This document shows positions 62,040-64,000 of a stretch of DNA of 64,000 bases, piece by piece. Made by a program: the position numbers and the translations under genes. Position 1 is the stretch's first letter. Each line of letters begins with the position of its first letter. Source of the stretch: Schistosoma mansoni. Its lineage: Eukaryota; Platyhelminthes; Trematoda; Strigeidida; Schistosomatidae. The notes under the pieces were generated by a model that saw only the letters and a program-made list of their open reading frames with translations, had not been told where the DNA came from and made no database searches. Location: contig NC_031495.1 of assembly GCF_000237925.1 (NCBI RefSeq), positions 1 to 64,000 on the forward strand, read 5' to 3'.

Positions 62040-63888
62040 CCTCTATAGTCATTTGACGCTTAATCATGGGTTGTGAACAACAAACTTGAGAAAACTAGAT
62101 TGATTCCAGATCTGGATATAGATTTGTTGACCATACATTCGCCACTGGTTAGGTTTGTGAACATACCGATGTCAGGCTGTAATTGTATTTCTTGCATTTA
62201 AGACAGTTGATCAAGATGTTCTGCAGCAGTGTCTGTCACTGAAAGGTGTACCAAACAGGTTCAGGCTCTACTCAAGCACTACTAGTCGAGTTAAAGCTTG
62301 TGGAGAACTGCCATTAGAATTATCAACCTCAAGTAGTGTTCATCTAGGTATTCCACTTTCTTCATCATTGACGTACTTTTAGAGAAAGCGCTTTCATTGT
62401 TTAAATATTCAGGGATTTGTCTTTTACCAGTAAATCCAACATTCGTGCTCTCAATACCTCTATTCTGGGATTTAACATGACGATTTCTTCCCTCACTGCT
62501 AATGGAGTATGGGAATTTATACCGATGTACATACGTATCAAGTTCTAAGTTGCGATTGACTGACTGACTGACTAAATCCACTACGCACGTGATATAGTCC
62601 TAGTTGTTGAAGACACTGATAAAATCCAGGGCCTTCTGATTGTTCTGAATAACAATGTAAGCACTTTTAGGATGCGTTTATCTCTCTCTCAATGCATAAT
62701 GTTGCTTCAGGACTGGTCTGTATCATCGAAGTCTAAACTTGTGATAAGGAGTGAATTGATTGGGTGTGTCGACTACTCAATGTTGAAGTCTTGGAAGTTT
62801 CATGAACCCTGGCGGCTTGGAGTCCGACGAAATCTCGGCGCGGATTTATAAATCTTGATTGGCTTTTACCAGCTTGCGCCACCTGTGGCGTGAGCGGGAT
62901 GTCCTTCAAACAACCAGGGACCAGTTTACTGCTGGGTAGTCAGTGGTGAAAGGAGTAGTTGCGTACATACTGACCGGTTCATTTTTTTTTCCGAAAATCT
63001 CATTAACTCTGGTGTGTCCGTGACTTCAAAATGTTGGTGCGAATACAAACGGCTTTCTTGGTTTTTTAAATCACAGCACCTGTGTCGTATGTGAAATTTT
63101 CTCCTGCTTATCAACGTGCGTTTATCAGTCGGTCAGCTGCAACGTAGGACAAGACACATATATGCATCGGTCCAAGTTGCCATTGTGATCGATTCTGAGC
63201 CATGTCACCCAGAGTTTACAACCATTGGTTACGGTAGCTGAGCGGACCCCAACCAAATAGTCTGCATCTACCAACATAGTTCAAACCAGAAGTTAGTGAC
63301 TTCAAGCACTGATGTCACGTTTCGGTTTGGCCGCCCTAACTTTCTTCCACCATCTCCAACACGTGCGTTTATATTGCAGAGTATATTCTAGCGAACATAT
63401 AGTTTAATAATAAGGATTACACAATAATCAAATAATGTCTGTTTTCTAATTCATCATATTGTTTTCACATTCATTTACGAGTTCGTCATTGGATTAGTTT
63501 CTACCGCTTTTTTTGCTCTTAAAACAGATGAATATGATCGTTGGTGTAATCTTAAGAGAGAAACTCCTGAAAACCATTCCTCTGATGATTCAGAATCATC
63601 AGTAACAATAAAAAATAATACTAGTAATCAAAAATCGTATTCACGCCATCCTAGTTCTCGTTCCCGTTCGTCATCCGTATGTGAAACCTGGGATTCAGTA
63701 CCACCGATTTCATCTAAAACAAAATTCAACAGAAAATCTCTTCGTAGCCGAAATTGGGATGATTTAATGGTTGATTTAGACCAAGATGAGAACAGTCAAC
63801 CACCATCTCCTGTTAAATTGAAGAAATCAGTCAATGCAGTTGAATCATATAAACAAGCTATGAAAGCTGTCGGTAGTTCAAAAACACG
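51849..63888 (+). CDS. TONSL: tonsoku-like DNA repair protein gene, 5' and central part
   Basis: TONSL (NFKBIL2) partners MMS22L at stalled or broken replication forks. It reads new, unmethylated H4K20 through its ankyrin repeats and loads RAD51. A 14-exon model keeps phase throughout: 51849-51861, 51901-51987, 52024-52416, 52448-52615, 52654-52802, 52842-52947, 52982-53133, 54024-54410, 55053-55299, 56607-56698, 58714-58797, 60654-60877, 61856-61986 and 63528-63888, about 864 residues. Order of domains: TPR repeats (1 to about 480), an acidic stretch (about 510-560), ankyrin repeats (600-745), a Ser/Arg-rich linker (745-865). The C-terminal leucine-rich repeats should lie beyond the window, as the last exon ends at a GTAAAC donor in phase 2. 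The order and sequence fit TONSL and no other family I know. The weakest point is the 38-nt intron 52616-52653, with donor GTCACA. Confidence 0.85.
53134..54023. other. TONSL intron 7, nothing recognised
   Basis: 890 nt, the first long intron after six micro-introns. AT-rich with short AAT runs near 53580. No element identified. Confidence 0.55.
54024..54410 (+). CDS. TONSL: TONSL exon 8, further TPR repeats
   Basis: Acceptor TTTATAG, donor GTACGT. Open for 129 codons in phase 0: LGFSELAYKQYCSESGVAP, VAETYRTLGCYDQCAEMYKR (a canonical TPR) and SWLSLAQAQRLIS. The spacing matches the TPR block preceding the acidic region in TONSL. Confidence 0.88.
54585..54760 (+). repeat. diverged CTGA-tailed SINE-like relic in TONSL intron 8
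   Basis: Shares the order of blocks with 49390-49600: a CACTAAAACGTTGCATCAGT start, GGTAGATATAGACTACCTG, GTGGTCTGCG...ACCATGG and GGGTGACTTGGCTCAGAAT. Divergence is high, so this is an old copy or a sister subfamily. The 3' end is unclear. Confidence 0.65.
55053..55299 (+). CDS. TONSL: TONSL exon 9, acidic region
   Basis: Acceptor ATTTTAG, donor GTTTGT. Encodes ADCLKELLDYYEQYNYKDEL, a helical end of the TPR block, then an acidic run (NNEQEDEDEEVGDSDKN) and DDETGVIQFLETLSSDS. TONSL has an acidic stretch at the same place between TPRs and ankyrins, thought to bind histones and MCM. Confidence 0.87.
55440..55859. repeat. sequence flanking the Merlin relic, with inverted 12-mer
   Basis: ATCCAATCAGCA near 55495 and TGCTGATTGGAT near 55560 are exact inverted repeats about 55 bp apart. 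They may belong to the Merlin-type element beside them or form a separate small foldback. No terminal repeats of Merlin were proven. Confidence 0.35.
55860..56240 (+). mobile_element. Merlin-type (IS1016/ISXO2-like) transposase relic
   Basis: Open for 122 codons from ATG 55866 to a stop at 56232. LLRNSILCGQKMTSGEGTQY followed by RKFIRRGIFSTRSKLKLKLI resembles the N-terminal zinc-ribbon region of ISXO2-like transposases. NNVEFMWSQLKRYLQP matches the C-terminal catalytic block (N-x-E-x-x-WSQLKR). The two blocks are adjacent, so the central DDE core is deleted: an internally deleted, non-autonomous relic. Merlin elements are known from schistosomes. It sits in TONSL intron 9. Confidence 0.65.
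56607..58797 (+). CDS. TONSL: TONSL exons 10 and 11, start of ankyrin repeats
   Basis: Exon 10 (56607-56698) encodes ELEQCIGNAELMDEF...KSGKALCLK. Exon 11 (58714-58797, 84 nt) encodes KGETPLHVAAINGDMNHVVK, a textbook ankyrin repeat. Both are bounded by good splice sites in matching phase. The intron between them (2.0 kb) holds an RTE fragment, a long (TA)n and a (TG)n. Confidence 0.87.
56930..57125 (-). mobile_element. RTE (SR2-like) 3' UTR fragment
   Basis: Parallels 5410-5640 block for block: TTCAGATAA, ACATCTGATAATATTTCAAGC, GAGTTTAACCATCT, CCCAACCAGGGAGTC and TCTTTCATACAACG. Minus orientation, in TONSL intron 10. No coding part. Confidence 0.7.
58235..58254. other. perfect hairpin, 9-bp arms
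   Basis: CGCTAGCGT-GA-ACGCTAGCG. The arms are themselves nearly palindromic, so several folds are possible. A second short one (CTACAGTC / GACTGTAG) lies at about 58071-58091. No function is indicated. Confidence 0.6.
58344..58377. repeat. (TA)n microsatellite
   Basis: 17 uninterrupted AT units in TONSL intron 10. A (TG)n run of about 10 units lies at 58658-58677. Between them, 58385-58550 resembles CR1 3' UTR sequence and ends ATAACTGACTGACT, but weakly. Confidence 0.9.
58893..59426 (+). mobile_element. SINE-like element, RTE-tailed family (copy 5)
   Basis: Full-length copy in TONSL intron 11, about 530 bp. Head CCCCCAAATGCCCTGGTACGG with A-box-like ACGGCCGAGAGTGG and B-box-like TCTCGAAATGC. 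The 3' end GCGCATATGTATCTGGTGCTTC...TTGTACCAATATT and AAATAAATAAATAAA matches the RTE LINE 3' end. Very similar to copy 4, so both are young. Confidence 0.88.
59427..60204. other. TONSL intron 11, nothing recognised
   Basis: AT-rich intron with no recognised feature. Confidence 0.5.
60205..60335 (+). mobile_element. isolated RTE-LINE 5' UTR fragment
   Basis: GTCCCAAGCCCGGGTAAAGG, GGGTTGGGCATGGGGTTAGC and AACCAACTCGCTAAAAAAACG match the 5' UTR of the RTE LINE (15900-16043, minus). It starts with the same hairpin (GTAGCTCC/GGGGCTAC). Only the 5' UTR is present: it stops before the coding region. This is unusual, since LINE copies usually keep the 3' end. Confidence 0.85.
60654..60877 (+). CDS. 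TONSL: TONSL exon 12, ankyrin repeats
   Basis: Acceptor TCCTAG, donor GTGAGT. Encodes VNVPDGAGWLPIHEAAFHDR, ATYLLDHGAKLDD and YSTPLFEAIHNGALTTALIF with VNRGANLWHK, two to three ankyrin units continuing exon 11. It ends in phase 2, matching exon 13 across the assembly gap. In human TONSL these repeats contact the histone H4 tail. Confidence 0.9.
60893..60940 (+). repeat. SINE 3' end fragment
   Basis: TCTGGTGCCCCTTTGTAGAG and TTTATGTGTTTAAAT match the 3' end of the RTE-tailed SINE family on the plus strand. It faces the minus-strand SINE on the other side of the gap. Confidence 0.55.
60974..61173. other. assembly gap of 200 N
   Basis: Exactly 200 N, placed inside an intron between inverted SINE pieces, which probably caused the assembly break. 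Confidence 1.
61174..61514 (-). mobile_element. SINE-like element, RTE-tailed family (copy 6)
   Basis: Minus-strand copy. Its 5' end (ATGCCCCCAAATGCCC) is at 61514 and it runs left into the gap at CATGGAACTGCATCTCCT. Just beyond the head, GTGTTTAAATAAATAAATAA (61515-61545) looks like the tail of another plus-strand SINE. Confidence 0.85.
61856..61986 (+). CDS. TONSL: TONSL exon 13, end of ankyrin block
   Basis: Acceptor CCTTAG, donor GTATGT. Encodes NKQGEYLSNLLDQWEPTRHA and FAEQRAKFSELLAAIKSRLG, matching the conserved segment after the ankyrin repeats of TONSL (a leucine-rich helix ending in a run of charged residues). An (AT)n run (61993-62037) begins directly behind the donor. Confidence 0.88.
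62185..62945 (+). mobile_element. RTE (SR2-like) RT fragment with an inserted LINE tail
   Basis: Plus-strand RT remnants: an LQQCLSLKGVPNRF-like block near 62220, a GELPLELSTSSSV-like block near 62310, then VVEDTDKIQGLLIVLNNN near 62615 and LQDWSVSS near 62715, ending near 62940. Between 62390 and 62580 an unrelated piece ends ATTGACTGACTGACTGACT and resembles a CR1 3' end, so a second LINE landed in this one. Old and frame-broken. Confidence 0.75.
63126..63360 (-). mobile_element. CTGA-tailed SINE-like element, complete 235-bp copy
   Basis: Flanked by a perfect 12-bp target duplication ACGTGCGTTTAT (63114-63125 and 63361-63372). On the minus strand it starts GTTGGAGATGGTGGAAGAAA, passes GGCGGCCAAACCGAAACGTG and GGGTCCGCTCAGCTACCG, and ends GATGCATATATGTGTCTTG...GCAGCTGACCGACTG. 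This copy defines the family's true ends. It lies in TONSL intron 13. Confidence 0.9.
63528..63888 (+). CDS. TONSL: TONSL exon 14, Ser/Arg-rich linker
   Basis: Acceptor AAAACAG, phase 1. Encodes DEYDRWCNLKRETPENHSSD, a Ser/Arg-rich run (HPSSRSRSSSVCETW), NWDDLMVDLDQDENSQPPSP and AVESYKQAMKAVGSSKT. The AYR/SYKQAM-x-x-VGS motif is typical of the region before the TONSL leucine-rich repeats. It ends at GTAAAC in phase 2. Reading through would stop at once (CGG TAA), so a truncated protein cannot be excluded, but a donor is more likely. Confidence 0.82.
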
Positions 63889-64000
63889 GTAAACATTTGA
63901 CATTGGCCGATTGTTTTGTTCTCCTTATAATTTTTTTAATGAACTGAACAAGTTTGTCGATGAATTCTACACTATTGCTTTTCTTTGAGTTCTAGTTTCG

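Noticed and set aside
1-64000. CRISPR arrays, operons, ribosome binding sites, rRNA genes
   Set aside because: None seen. The window is eukaryotic with spliced genes, and tandem repeats are limited to short microsatellites.

Overview
The window looks like nuclear DNA of a schistosome blood fluke (Trematoda, Schistosoma). This is an inference. It rests on AT-rich intronic DNA, eukaryotic spliced genes with 31-39 nt micro-introns at the 5' end of a gene and kilobase introns later in it, and a repeat load of RTE/SR2-like and CR1-like LINEs, BEL/Pao and Gypsy LTR relics and a Merlin-type DNA transposon relic, as known from schistosome genomes. Two runs of exactly 200 N (19826-20025 and 60974-61173) show that this is a scaffold with unsized gaps.

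Two host genes are recognised, both on the + strand and both acting at replication forks. FEN1 (flap endonuclease 1) spans 3879-23846. Exons 1, 2, 4, 5, 7 and 8 are clean. Exon 3 is split by a LINE insertion, one short exon was not found, and a metal-binding aspartate (position 86) reads glutamate. TONSL (tonsoku-like) starts at 51849 and runs off the right edge. A 14-exon model stays in phase throughout and covers the TPR region, acidic region, ankyrin repeats and the start of the C-terminal half.

Layout: 1-2535 CR1 LINE pieces; 2536-3878 intergenic with a possible minus-strand terminal exon; 3879-23846 FEN1, whose introns hold an RTE LINE (5216-7975), a SINE (10257-10790), a near full-length RTE LINE (12883-16043) and a Gypsy relic (20026-22450); 24895-28666 an RTE fragment followed by a 99.8 percent identical second copy of 2.48 kb of FEN1 intron 2 and exon 3; 28667-35400 a two-ORF CR1-group LINE with both ORFs open (minus); 35500-39717 a BEL/Pao relic; 39800-45210 tail-to-tail CR1 LINEs, a gag-like BEL relic and another CR1 3' end; 46095-51690 one old CR1 copy carrying nested SINE insertions; 51849-63888 TONSL, with repeats in its larger introns.

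The main results are: the FEN1 exon 3 LINE insertion, whose two junctions lie 20 kb apart in two duplicated segments with matching 5-bp target duplications; two SINE-like families whose 3' ends match two different LINE families; and a dated insertion series between 46095 and 51690 supported by target-site duplications of 13 and 10 bp.
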